A stretch of 17,572 nt of DNA from an uncultured Planctomycetaceae bacterium (lineage in GTDB: Bacteria; Planctomycetota; Planctomycetia; Planctomycetales; Planctomycetaceae): NCBI GenBank assembly GCA_903823545.1, contig CAIJTL010001121.1, forward strand, positions 1 to 17,572. The letters run 5' to 3'. Position 1 is the stretch's first letter. Every line of letters begins with the position of its first letter. The translations under genes were made by a program, and so were the position numbers. Below, piece after piece: positions 7,385-14,923 of this stretch. The notes under the pieces were generated by a model. It was not told the DNA's origin, did not search any database, and saw only the letters and a list, made by a program, of their open reading frames with translations.

Positions 7385-8683
7385 TTAAAGCCGCCACGGT
7401 TCGCGGAGCGCTTCGGAACGCATGCGGTTGGCTGGTTCGTCGTCGATGAATGAGTTCGTCTTGTTGTCGAACTTCACTTGCCGTCCGAGGTACAACGCGA
7501 TGTTCGCAGCGTGGCAGGCAATGTGTGCGTTGCAAGCAGCGAGCGCGTTCGTCTTCGGCTGTGAGCGATTCTTCACACAATCGAGGAAGTCGCGAACATG
7601 GAACGTCGCCGGGTAACCGCCGATCTCCAAGACAGTGCGACCGGCAAGCAGCTCGGGCGAACTCAAGACCAGCTTGCCGCTGTCCCCAGCTTCGACCCAG
7701 CCGGTTTCACCTTCGAACCGGACAGGGCATGAACCAAGCGGGATCCAGTCCTTTTCACGGAAAATTAACTCGGTGCCGCTCGCGTACTTGGCGACGAGGT
7801 GGCCATCTTTGGGCGGGTTGTATTCGATCGGCGGTTCGCAATCGCCCATCGCCCACTGGCAAAGGTCCACGCAGTGCGAGCCCCATTCGAGAACTCCGCC
7901 AGCACCGAAAGCACCGATGAACCCGCCCCCTTTTTCAAAGTGAAAACCAGCGAGCAACGCTTTGTTAAAGGGGCGATAAGCGGCTGGGCCGAGGTAGGTG
8001 TTCCAGTCGATTTCTTCTTTCTTTGGCTCTTCTTCACTAGGCAGCCAACCACTCAACATTGACGCCATTCCGGCTGGGTGCGCAAAAACCTTTTTCATCT
8101 TGCCGAGCTTGCCGGTTCGAGCCAATTCACAGGCGAACGCGAAGTGCGGCAAGTTGCGTCGTTGTGTACCGGCCTGAAAAATTCTGCCGGTTCGCTTGAT
8201 CGTGTCTCGCAGGATCAGGCTCTGTTCTATGTTTTTGGTGCAAGGCTTTTCGCAATAGATGTCTTTGCCAGCTTTGGCTGCAGCCATCGACATCGTTCCG
8301 TGCCAGTTCGGTCCTGTGGCGATCAGAACGGCGTCGATATCACTGCGATCGAGCAGTTCTCGATAATCAACGTGCATGTCGCACTTCTCGCTACCGTACT
8401 TCGCATCAACCATCTTCTTGACCAATGTGCGGCGAGCTTGCTTCACATCGCACACGGCCAGGAATTGCACATCACTTTGTTCCAAGAAGCAGCCGAGGTC
8501 GTAAAGCCCTCGGTTTCCGATGCCGATACCGCCGACGGTGATTCGCTCGCTGGGGGCCGTCGCGCCATCAAGGCCGAGTGCGGAACTCGGAATAATGGTG
8601 GGGGCCATGACTGCAGCGCTTGCCGCAGAAAGTGCGGTTTTCAAGAACCGACGACGTGGAAGCTGAGTTCCGATATTCGACAT
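7385..8683 (-). CDS. Tat-exported Gfo/Idh/MocA family oxidoreductase
   Basis: 432 residues from ATG 8683, which has AGGAG nine bases upstream; the frame stays open to 8980 but that part runs through a repeat element. The N-terminus carries a twin-arginine motif PRRRFLK (residues 9-15) and a hydrophobic stretch to about 35, so the folded enzyme should be exported. The Rossmann NAD(P) site GIGIGNRG is at 52-59, the EKP motif at 145-147, DWNTYLGPA at 226-234, and a WGSHCVDLCQW motif at 267-277 with the likely catalytic His270. These enzymes oxidise or reduce sugars and cyclitols with a tightly bound nucleotide, and planctomycetes carry many exported paralogs. The substrate is not deducible. It is divergent from the 9017 gene and convergent with vapC. 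Confidence 0.94.
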   Translation of the reverse strand: MSNIGTQLPRRRFLKTALSAASAAVMAPTIIPSSALGLDGATAPSERITVGGIGIGNRGLYDLGCFLEQSDVQFLAVCDVKQARRTLVKKMVDAKYGSEKCDMHVDYRELLDRSDIDAVLIATGPNWHGTMSMAAAKAGKDIYCEKPCTKNIEQSLILRDTIKRTGRIFQAGTQRRNLPHFAFACELARTGKLGKMKKVFAHPAGMASMLSGWLPSEEEPKKEEIDWNTYLGPAAYRPFNKALLAGFHFEKGGGFIGAFGAGGVLEWGSHCVDLCQWAMGDCEPPIEYNPPKDGHLVAKYASGTELIFREKDWIPLGSCPVRFEGETGWVEAGDSGKLVLSSPELLAGRTVLEIGGYPATFHVRDFLDCVKNRSQPKTNALAACNAHIACHAANIALYLGRQVKFDNKTNSFIDDEPANRMRSEALREPWRL

Positions 8684-8901
8684 GACTGCATTCTCCTGAT
8701 CGAGTTGATCGCTAGGCCGACAGGACATGAACCACGCTTCGATGCGAGTTCTCCGGAAGGCTGGCAGCATATCCCCGCCCTCCTTACCGTTCCACGCTGG
8801 CAACTGTGTTGTCATAAAAATTGGTTCGACGTTGGCTATTCCACCACAGGCTTGGACAACATCAAGGGAACCGCTGGCGTATTGAGTCAAGGAAAACAAG
8901 C

Positions 8902-8960
8902 TCGTAGTTCCGCCTTTAGGCGGCTTGAGCAAAACGCACCGCCTGAAGGCGGCACTACGA
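8902..8960. repeat. Inverted repeat with CCGCCT-AGGCGG palindromes
   Basis: Arms 8902-8923 and 8939-8960 are complementary at 20 of 22 positions with a 15-base spacer. Each arm contains its own small palindrome (CCGCCTTTAGGCGG and CCGCCTGAAGGCGG), so the element can fold as one long hairpin or two short ones. It lies in the 333-base gap between divergent genes; the rest of that gap (8684-8901, 8961-9016) shows no gene. I read it as a dispersed planctomycete-type intergenic repeat. Only this copy is visible here. Confidence 0.75.
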
Positions 8961-9016
8961 ACTGAATTCTTGCCCGCCACGTGGGTGCATCCTGCGACAA
9001 AGATTTGGAATCACAC

Positions 9017-9433
9017 ATGACCGAGAACAGTCAGCCAATTGCACCGACCTTCGCCGACTTGGTGGCGTCACGGCAGCAATGGATTGAAGAGACTCTTAAG
9101 CCCTGGTGCTTGGCCGCGCCGTGGAAGGAGCTGTTTCAGGCTGAGCAAGACTGGGCCAACATTGCAGGTCAGGTTGACGCTCAAGGAACGTTGTGGGCGT
9201 GGGCCTGGAGTCGGTTTGAGGCACTCGCACATGAGGGCTTGCCGGGGATCGATGAAACACATCCGCTACGAGTCACCACGCGCGGAGGTCGAGTTCTCGA
9301 AGGCTATCCCGACAACCGCGAGAGCCGTCACGGCAAGCTCAAACTTCTCTGTGAGGTTCCGCCAGGAAGCGGTGACTACGAATTGTCGGACGCGATTTCG
9401 ATCGATGAGGTCATGACGATCGTTCGGCTTTGA
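9017..9433 (+). CDS. Small conserved-looking protein of unknown function
   Basis: 138 residues from ATG 9017; a GTG at 8981 would add 12 residues but the ribosome site is weak for both. No signal peptide or membrane helix, so probably cytoplasmic. The N-terminal two thirds are helical and rich in Trp (WIEETLKPW, APWKEL, TLWAWAWSRFEAL). The C-terminal third is beta-like, with VTTRGGRVLEGYPD followed by HGKLKLLCEVP. The GR-x-x-EG turn pattern recalls small Sm-like or OB-like barrels, but that is only a visual impression and I cannot name the family. It is encoded between two exported oxidoreductases, 118 bases before the second with two hairpins between, so co-transcription is possible but not clear. 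Confidence 0.7.
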   Translation: MTENSQPIAPTFADLVASRQQWIEETLKPWCLAAPWKELFQAEQDWANIAGQVDAQGTLWAWAWSRFEALAHEGLPGIDETHPLRVTTRGGRVLEGYPDNRESRHGKLKLLCEVPPGSGDYELSDAISIDEVMTIVRL

Positions 9434-9460
9434 TTCTTTCAAAACAACTGCTTGCATTCG

Positions 9461-9509
9461 TCGAGCACGATTTCATCGTGCTCGAATAGTGGCACGTTGA
9501 AAACGTGCC
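9461..9509. repeat. Two adjacent perfect hairpins before the second oxidoreductase gene
   Basis: TCGAGCACGAT (9461-9471) pairs perfectly with 9475-9485 around loop TTC. GGCACGTT (9491-9498) pairs perfectly with AACGTGCC (9502-9509) around loop GAA. They occupy the short gap between the stop at 9433 and the start at 9552. Neither is followed by a T-run. They may end or process transcripts from the upstream gene, or be a two-hairpin dispersed repeat. Confidence 0.7.
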
Positions 9510-9551
9510 CCACGTTGTGATGGACCTCAATCGTAAAACAGGAGTCAGCAA

Positions 9552-10712
9552 ATGGCAGAAAACCGTCGAGACTTTCTATCCCGGTCAGCAACACAGTTGG
9601 CAGCGATCGGTGCCAGTGCTGCGGTAGCTCAGGCGCAGACTTCGGTAGGTAATGTCGAGAAGCCAACAACACCGCCCGACGGCAAAGCGTGGCGAGTTGG
9701 TGTGATCTCATCGCGAATCAAAGGGAAGCCACAGCGAATCAACGGCCACACGTGGCACTTCGCGCAATACTTGCATCCGACGATTGATCTGAAAGTCGCT
9801 CAGAAACATCTCGATCCCGGCAATCAAAAGTACTTTGAGTTGATCGTCCGCAACCCGGCGACCAATTTCGGCATCTTGCCGTTTGCCGATACGCGAATCA
9901 CGCACTACTACGAGCAAGACCCGGCGATCGCTCAACTCTTCGCCGATTCGTTTCCAGGAGTTCAAGTCGCAACGTCAATCGAAAAGATGGTCAACGAAGT
10001 TGATGCGATCTGGCTCGGTGACGCGTCTGGAACGGGCGATGATCATTTCGATTTGATCGCTCCCGGTTTGGCGAAAGGCTTACCGACGTTTTGTGACAAA
10101 CCGATTGGCGAGACCGTTGAAGGAACTCGCAAGATTCTGGAGTTCGCTCGACAACACAAAGCACCGCTGATGTCCGGAAGCATCTTTAGCTACGAATGGG
10201 GCGTCGAAGAAGTTCGGCGACTCTTGGCGAAAGGTGATGTCGGCGAAATTCAATATGTCATCGCCAGCATGGCCGGTGGCTACTCGCCAGAAAGCTGGTT
10301 CATCTACGGCCAACACCCCTGTTGGTCGATCGTCACACTGCTGGGGGCCGGCGTCGAAGCGGTCAGCTTGTACGCTCGCGGCGCATCGGCTCACGGACTG
10401 GTCACGTATCCCGATCGAGCCCCCGCCGAGATTTGGTACGGTCGCCCCGATATGTCGCACAGCTACAACGAAACCAGCGTCCATTTCACGAAAGGACTTT
10501 ATCGTTACGGCCCACCGATCGAAGGAAACTTCTGGTTCGGTCACCACTACGAAATGTTCAACATGGCCCGCACCTTCCGCGAAATGCTCCGCACTCGCAC
10601 CGAACCAGTCTCACACGAATCAATCCTCGCCGTTACCGCCATGATCTACGCCGGAGCCAAATCACTCACCGAAAAGAGTCGCCTAGTGTCGCTCGCCGAA
10701 GTACTGGGCTGA
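9552..10712 (+). CDS. Divergent Tat-exported Gfo/Idh/MocA-type oxidoreductase
   Basis: 386 residues; AGGAG lies seven bases before the ATG. The N-terminus NRRDFLSRS (4-12) followed by an Ala-rich stretch to about residue 28 is a twin-arginine signal. The mature part starts with a beta strand WRVGVISS (47-54), but the usual GxGxxG nucleotide loop is replaced by SSRIKGKPQRINGHTW. A DKP motif (182-184) stands where EKP is expected, and the C-terminal helix EMFNMARTFREMLRT followed by PVSHESILAV is typical of the superfamily. The fold call is therefore sound, but cofactor binding may be altered. The nearby oxidoreductase at 7385-8683 is a distant paralog rather than a recent duplicate. Substrate unknown. 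It ends about 105 bases before the sigma factor gene, with a hairpin between. Confidence 0.85.
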   Translation: MAENRRDFLSRSATQLAAIGASAAVAQAQTSVGNVEKPTTPPDGKAWRVGVISSRIKGKPQRINGHTWHFAQYLHPTIDLKVAQKHLDPGNQKYFELIVRNPATNFGILPFADTRITHYYEQDPAIAQLFADSFPGVQVATSIEKMVNEVDAIWLGDASGTGDDHFDLIAPGLAKGLPTFCDKPIGETVEGTRKILEFARQHKAPLMSGSIFSYEWGVEEVRRLLAKGDVGEIQYVIASMAGGYSPESWFIYGQHPCWSIVTLLGAGVEAVSLYARGASAHGLVTYPDRAPAEIWYGRPDMSHSYNETSVHFTKGLYRYGPPIEGNFWFGHHYEMFNMARTFREMLRTRTEPVSHESILAVTAMIYAGAKSLTEKSRLVSLAEVLG

Positions 10713-10740
10713 TTGAATGAATTGATGGGCCAGCGTTTGT

Positions 10741-10790
10741 ACGACGCATGAGTGAGTGGTCATTCCTGGAATCACTCGCTGGCGCGTCGT
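10741..10790. repeat. Imperfect hairpin between oxidoreductase and sigma factor genes
   Basis: Arms 10741-10758 (ACGACGCATGAGTGAGTG) and 10773-10790 pair at 14 of 18 positions, with some of the mismatches being G-U pairs in RNA, around a 14-base loop. Weaker pairing continues outward (CGTTTGT with GCTTAACG). It ends 27 bases before the sigma factor start, so it lies where it could attenuate transcription or mark the end of the upstream gene. Confidence 0.55.
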
Positions 10791-10817
10791 GCTTAACGAA
10801 TTAGGGAAAAACAACCA

Positions 10818-11522
10818 ATGTTTGCGACAACACGTTGGAGTTTGGTGCAAGCGGCAGGTGGGGAGCGTGAAACGCCGGCGCGGGAAGCGTTGGGAACTCT
10901 CTGTGAGACCTATTGGTTTCCGTTGTATGCATTCGCTCGACACCGCGGGCTGTCGCCGGAGCAGGCGGAAGATCGGACGCAATCGTTTTTTGCTTTCGTG
11001 CTGGAAGGAAATGTGATCTCGCGAGCGGATCGTCAGCGAGGTCGCTTTCGTTCGTTCTTGTTGAGGTCGCTCCAGAACTTTTTGATGTCGGAACAACGAC
11101 ACGACGATGCCCAGAAGCGGGGCGGTGGCCGAGTCATTCAGTCATTGGATGTGACTCAGGCCGAAAGTCGATATGTGCATGAGCCGACCAGTCACGAGAC
11201 GCCCGAACGATTGTTTGATCGGCAATGGGCGCTGACAATTCTGCAAACAACTCTCGACAAACTGCGAGCAGAGTATCGTGCCGAGAGTCGAAGTGATCTT
11301 TGCGAATCGCTCGAACCACATCTGCACGGCGACGAAAACCGTTTGCCTTACGTCGAGTTGGCTGCTCGTTTTGGGCTCAGTGACGAGGCCATCAAATCCG
11401 CCGCACATCGAATGCGCCGCCGGTATCGCGAACTGCTGCGAGCGGAGGTTGCAGAAACTCTGACTGACCCCAGTGACGTTGATGACGAACTGCGAAGCCT
11501 GATGGAGGCGGTCGCGACATGA
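10818..11522 (+). CDS. ECF-like RNA polymerase sigma factor, planctomycete type
   Basis: 234 residues. Opens with TTRWSLVQAAG, typical of planctomycete ECF-like sigma factors. Region 2 spans about residues 22-95, including YWFPLYAFARHRG (31-43), the acidic SPEQAEDRTQSFF stretch and RGRFRSFLL (74-81). Region 4 is a helix-turn-helix at about 178-210 (YVELAARFGLSDEAIKSAAHRMRRRYRELL). The linker is longer than in standard ECF factors. Such factors direct RNA polymerase to a small regulon and are often encoded with a Ser/Thr protein kinase. Here the stop overlaps an ATG (ATGA, 11519-11522), but the following frame is short and not a kinase. AGGG lies about ten bases upstream of the start. The regulon is unknown. 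Confidence 0.88.
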   Translation: MFATTRWSLVQAAGGERETPAREALGTLCETYWFPLYAFARHRGLSPEQAEDRTQSFFAFVLEGNVISRADRQRGRFRSFLLRSLQNFLMSEQRHDDAQKRGGGRVIQSLDVTQAESRYVHEPTSHETPERLFDRQWALTILQTTLDKLRAEYRAESRSDLCESLEPHLHGDENRLPYVELAARFGLSDEAIKSAAHRMRRRYRELLRAEVAETLTDPSDVDDELRSLMEAVAT

Positions 11523-11595
11523 CGATTGCGGAAGGGATCACTTCGCGCAGTCGTATTAGCACGAGGCCAAGGGGCTTGAATGCGGTGTCAAGTTT

Positions 11596-11649
11596 TGTGG
11601 CCGAGTCGCTCCGCGACTCGGCGGCGAGTTGCGGAGCAACTCGCCCACA
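11596..11649. repeat. Twin-hairpin repeat, GAGTCGC/GAGTTGC family, copy 1
   Basis: Two perfect 9-bp hairpins with 3-base loops stand side by side: CCGAGTCGC-TCC-GCGACTCGG (11601-11621) and GCGAGTTGC-GGA-GCAACTCGC (11624-11644). The outer arms TGTGGCCGAGTCGC (11596-11609) and 11636-11649 also pair with each other (12 of 14), so the element can form one cruciform or two hairpins. A related copy lies at 14924-15016. Confidence 0.8.
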
Positions 11650-11661
11650 TCTCGTCGACCT

Positions 11662-11684
11662 GAGGCGCAGCCTCGCTGGTTTTT
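11662..11684 (+). terminator. Weak terminator-like hairpin after the sigma factor gene
   Basis: GAGGC-GCA-GCCTC (11662-11674) forms a 5-bp stem; five bases later a run of five T follows (11680-11684). It is short, but it is the only T-tract-bearing hairpin after this gene. Confidence 0.3.
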
Positions 11685-11706
11685 CTAACGACGCCTAGTC
11701 CACAGA

Positions 11707-13326
11707 CTAATGTGACTCAAAATAAATATACGGAGCGATCGCCGCTGCGATTTCTGGGCGGCAGAGATATTCCGGCCAACTGTGGTGGTGGCCGATTTGC
11801 GGCGTGACGTTGAGCTCGCTGACTTGGCATTCGTGCTCGCCCAAATGACGTCGATCGCGGCGAGTGAAACCGGCACGCGCTAATGATCGAGCCGAGAATG
11901 GATGCCGAAACGGATACACGGCGAGTGCGAGGTCACGATCGTTTCGCAGATTGAGCAGGCACTCCGCACGATTGAGAGCACAGCAATAACGTTCGTCCTG
12001 ATTGAGCCAATCGTGATCGACGGCTGCGGCTGCGAAGACGACTCGAATTCGGTTGCCACAATCTGCTGGGTTCCAGCGAGATTGCTTTTGCACCGTGCCA
12101 CCACCGAGCAAATGCAACGCGGATGAAATTGTTCGAGCACCGTGGCTGTGGCCTAACAGACTCACCGGGCTGTTCGGGGGCAATGCCCCAATGAGGTCAG
12201 CAAGATAAAAGCCGTTTCGCTCAGCTCGACGTCCCAAGATGAAGAAGTCCACGCCTGGAACGGGACTCGTGAAAGCGTTGTCTGATGCGAGAGCACAAAT
12301 TCCTTCGCTGGGCCATGTGAAGTAAATGAAATTCAGTGGCATTTGAGGGCATGGACTACGGAGCCATTGATAGGTTTGCTCGGCATCCTGCCAAACGTCT
12401 TGCCATCGGGTGAACGCTCCGTGAGCGAAGATGCAAACCGGAGCTCCCGGAATCAGTGATCCGAGCAACTCTTCAAAACAGACAGGATGCACTTGGCAAT
12501 CATGCGAGACGCCATGACACACGAATCGACATGACGGCACGCAGCGATGCTTTGATTGCGAGCAGGATCGAGAACTAACAACCCAGTATTTGACCATCGG
12601 CCCGGCCGCCGATTGCGTGCGGTCCTGACTCGGCAGCGGGATTAATGGCGTTTGTGGTTCGACATTCGGACGATGACGCGATGAATTCGGAGAAGCTCCG
12701 GGAATGTAATCGTCATCCTGCGGTTCGGCCGGTGGTTGTAGAGGGCGGAGCACTCGCTGCTTTGGGAATTCAGGGAGCGGTTGCGAATCTTGTGGTTCGC
12801 CCGTGTCGCCATTCGGCGTCGTATTCAGTTTGAGTTTCAAGGGTGCGATGTCTGAAGGATCAGAATCATCCGCAATGATGCTCGGACTGAGTGTCGCTCC
12901 TAAACTCGGAGCATTCACTTCAGGGACGCGAGGAGACTCAACTTGCGTTGGCTGTTTACGGTCGGGTGGCAGATTTTCGTTTGCCGGACTTTCGTTACCA
13001 GGTTGATCTGCGAGTTCGGGCGATTCCTCGTCCGGCAGATCTGCTTCCAGCGGAGCGAGTAAGCGTCGTTCATCCAGCTCAATTGGTGGCGATGTTTTGG
13101 GGAGCTTCGGTTCGGATTCAGAAGGAGCTTGCTCTGCAGCTTCCGGCTTTGGCTCTTCGACAGCTGTTTCGTCGGCCGGCAATTCAGTGATGTCAATGAC
13201 GACCGCTCGCGGGGTCTTTTCTACAACTGGCTCGGTCCCTAACAGCCGAGGCAACCAGATCAATGTCGCCAGCCCGGCCAATACCCAAGTCATCCAGGCA
13301 GCAAATCGAGTGTGTGACATAAACAT
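11707..13326 (-). CDS. Membrane-anchored alpha/beta hydrolase, DUF900-like, with Cys-rich segment
   Basis: 539 residues from ATG 13326; a TTG at 13353 and an ATG at 13320 are alternatives and none has a strong ribosome site. Residues 8-25 form one membrane helix with no clear cleavage site, so the protein is probably anchored with the rest outside. Residues about 45-235 are a Pro/Glu/Asp-rich, low-complexity stalk. Residues about 254-281 hold six cysteines (SCSQSKHRC, PSCRFVC, HDCQVHPVC). The hydrolase domain follows: FAHGAF (oxyanion loop), IYFTWPSEG, nucleophile elbow GHSHGAR with Ser394, NDRD with probable acid Asp463, and HHH at 513-515 supplying the probable His. WPS, GHSxG and ND match the DUF900 esterase/lipase-like family. 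The substrate is unknown. Single gene, convergent with the sigma factor. Confidence 0.85.
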   Translation of the reverse strand: MFMSHTRFAAWMTWVLAGLATLIWLPRLLGTEPVVEKTPRAVVIDITELPADETAVEEPKPEAAEQAPSESEPKLPKTSPPIELDERRLLAPLEADLPDEESPELADQPGNESPANENLPPDRKQPTQVESPRVPEVNAPSLGATLSPSIIADDSDPSDIAPLKLKLNTTPNGDTGEPQDSQPLPEFPKQRVLRPLQPPAEPQDDDYIPGASPNSSRHRPNVEPQTPLIPLPSQDRTQSAAGPMVKYWVVSSRSCSQSKHRCVPSCRFVCHGVSHDCQVHPVCFEELLGSLIPGAPVCIFAHGAFTRWQDVWQDAEQTYQWLRSPCPQMPLNFIYFTWPSEGICALASDNAFTSPVPGVDFFILGRRAERNGFYLADLIGALPPNSPVSLLGHSHGARTISSALHLLGGGTVQKQSRWNPADCGNRIRVVFAAAAVDHDWLNQDERYCCALNRAECLLNLRNDRDLALAVYPFRHPFSARSLARAGFTRRDRRHLGEHECQVSELNVTPQIGHHHSWPEYLCRPEIAAAIAPYIYFESH

Positions 13327-13353
13327 GACATTACTCAGGCAGACAGTTTCCAA

Positions 13354-14077
13354 ACTCAGCCGACCACCTTGGCTGAAGGGCTCCTGCCCGTTGAGTCATC
13401 TGCTCCGTCGCCGTGGAAAGGGCTGATGACCTCAAGCTTCCTGGCTACACGCGATGAACGTTATCGACGAGTGGCATTTCAAAGCGGTGAGATTCCAGAC
13501 GATTGCCGAGCACGCAGTTATGACGGTTCAAGCATTTTCTGCCGGTCGCGACACGTGTGCGATCTTTGCTTCAATGCGACGAAACGAGCGATCAATGATC
13601 AACCAAGATCGCGCTGAACCTAGCTCACGATTGGCACAAGAGACTGAGCCGATTGGCGATGATCGACAGCATCGCAGCGATCATTTTCGACATGCGGATT
13701 GTGCTGAGTATGACGCGCCCGGCTTGGCGTTTTTCGCAACCAGCGAGCCGACACGCCGCTGCATCAAGAAGTGCCTACGGCTTCGTCACGGTTCAGTTTC
13801 TGGGTTCAAAGAATTCGACGTCATCCCAAATCATTGACACTTCGGATTACGAAGCGAGATCGGATTAGAAACTTGAAAACTGCTCACGGCTCACAAAATC
13901 AACCGCGCACGTTGCCACCGATTTTCATTTGTAGGTCATACTGATCGCACGCGGCACTCAGACGACTCGTCCTCGTGGCCTACGGTTTGCATTTGATGAT
14001 TCTCACACCAAACCGTTTCAGCCTCGGTCTGAATTCGTGCGTGTTTTTGGGCAAACGATTGCAGAGGTATCACCGAA
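13354..14077. other. Gene-poor 720-base stretch
   Basis: No frame here has convincing coding character. The longest (+ strand, 13454-13837, 127 codons) has no ribosome site and no recognisable motif. A minor inverted repeat (ACGGTTTG 13982-13989 with CAAACCGT 14009-14016, 19-base spacer) lies about 60 bases before the thioredoxin-like gene. The region separates two divergent genes (leftward hydrolase, rightward thioredoxin-like) and should hold both promoters; no sigma-70-like pair stands out. It may be decayed coding sequence. Confidence 0.4.
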
Positions 14078-14902
14078 ATGTCGGCAAGATTGCTTGCGAA
14101 TGCAGCACTGCTGCTCGCTTTCGTCACGGGACTGACGAGGGCAGGGGACGATGAAGCAAGGACGACTGACAAAACTGTTGTGACGACTCGGACAGAACTT
14201 TCCGAGAAAAATTCGAACGACAACTCCTCGACAACTCTGAACGAATCCGGACTTGAGCCGGTCAGAAAAACGAGAGCGACCCGAGTCTTGTTTATCACCA
14301 CAAGCGGGTGCGAACGCTGTCAGAAAGAACTTGATCGCCTCCAAAAACCGGGAGGTGAATTTGAATCGATGCGGACTCGCGGATGGAAGATCGGCCCAGA
14401 GCCGAGCAATCACATCCAAATTGTCGATGCCGAACAGATCCCTGAACTCATTAAGCAACTCAACGTTCGCGAATATCCGACGGTTGCTTGCATCAGCGAT
14501 GGCGAGATCGTCCGTTCGTTCAAAGATGGCTGCTCAACGCCTCTGGACGTCTGGACCTTCGGCTGGCTGATGAAGGGGGAAAGCGAACGTCCTCAAGCAG
14601 CCATTCCCGAAGCAATCCGAGTTCAATGGACTGGCCAGTACCCGTTGCGAGGAAACCACTGGTCCGTCGAAGGGGACTGGAATCCGTCGAAAGAAAAAGT
14701 CATCCGCCACTTGCACGGCGAAAACCATCTGAGCCAGCTAGGACCGTATGCCACCGTCGAAACGTGGTCGTATGAAGAAGTCCGCTCGCTCCATGACGAC
14801 CTCCATGAAAAATATGGAGGAGGTGTCTCATCCGGTTCCTTCACGCAGTCGCAACAACAGAATACCGGCGTGAACGAATTCCGAGGCGGCAGAAAATTCT
14901 GA
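14078..14902 (+). CDS. Secreted thioredoxin-like protein with extra C-terminal module
   Basis: 274 residues. Residues 1-22 (ending LTRAG) are a Sec signal peptide, followed by a Thr/Ser-rich linker to about residue 65. A thioredoxin-like domain spans about 68-165: strand RVLFITTS, CERC redox-type motif with Cys78 and Cys81, and the cis-Pro loop EYPTV with Pro134, then a strand pair VACISDGEIVRSF. The motif Cys-Glu-Arg-Cys differs from the classic CGPC, so it may reduce, isomerise or only bind thiols. Residues about 182-248 form a second module with YPLRGNHWSVEGDWNPS (188-204), a following helix KVIRHLHGENH, and SYEEVRSLHDDLHE. I recall a similar WSV.GDWNPS module in other planctomycete secreted proteins, but its role is unknown. 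AGAGG lies about ten bases before the start. Confidence 0.85.
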   Translation: MSARLLANAALLLAFVTGLTRAGDDEARTTDKTVVTTRTELSEKNSNDNSSTTLNESGLEPVRKTRATRVLFITTSGCERCQKELDRLQKPGGEFESMRTRGWKIGPEPSNHIQIVDAEQIPELIKQLNVREYPTVACISDGEIVRSFKDGCSTPLDVWTFGWLMKGESERPQAAIPEAIRVQWTGQYPLRGNHWSVEGDWNPSKEKVIRHLHGENHLSQLGPYATVETWSYEEVRSLHDDLHEKYGGGVSSGSFTQSQQQNTGVNEFRGGRKF

Positions 14903-14923
14903 CAGACGTTGGTCTTTTGAAAT

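Larger units (their letters stand above)
11519..11698 (+). pseudogene. Short frame coupled to the sigma factor gene, possible remnant
   Basis: An ATG overlapping the sigma factor stop opens a 59-residue frame ending at 11698. Only the first ~25 codons precede a hairpin repeat (11596-11649), and the product is compositionally odd (many Arg and Ser) with no recognisable domain. The 4-base overlap is the usual mark of a coupled partner gene. The likely reading is that the original partner, perhaps an anti-sigma factor or protein kinase, was lost or replaced by a repeat element. It could equally be chance. Confidence 0.25.

Noticed and set aside
7366..7395. Tandem TTTAAGCCGCC / TTAAAGCCGCC considered as a repeat array or attachment site
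   Set aside because: Only two short units are present and they overlap a stop codon; no integrase or further units are visible.
8078..8965. 295-codon frame on the plus strand
   Set aside because: It is antisense to the oxidoreductase gene, whose motifs are unambiguous, and runs into the palindromic repeat.
8684..8980. N-terminal extension of the first oxidoreductase (start at 8980)
   Set aside because: The extension would translate the inverted repeat and precede a perfect Tat signal that should be at the N-terminus; ATG 8683 has an AGGAG site.
13454..13837. 127-codon frame on the plus strand in the gene-poor stretch
   Set aside because: No ribosome site, no recognisable motif, composition rich in Arg/His/Cys, and overlapping frames of similar length nearby.
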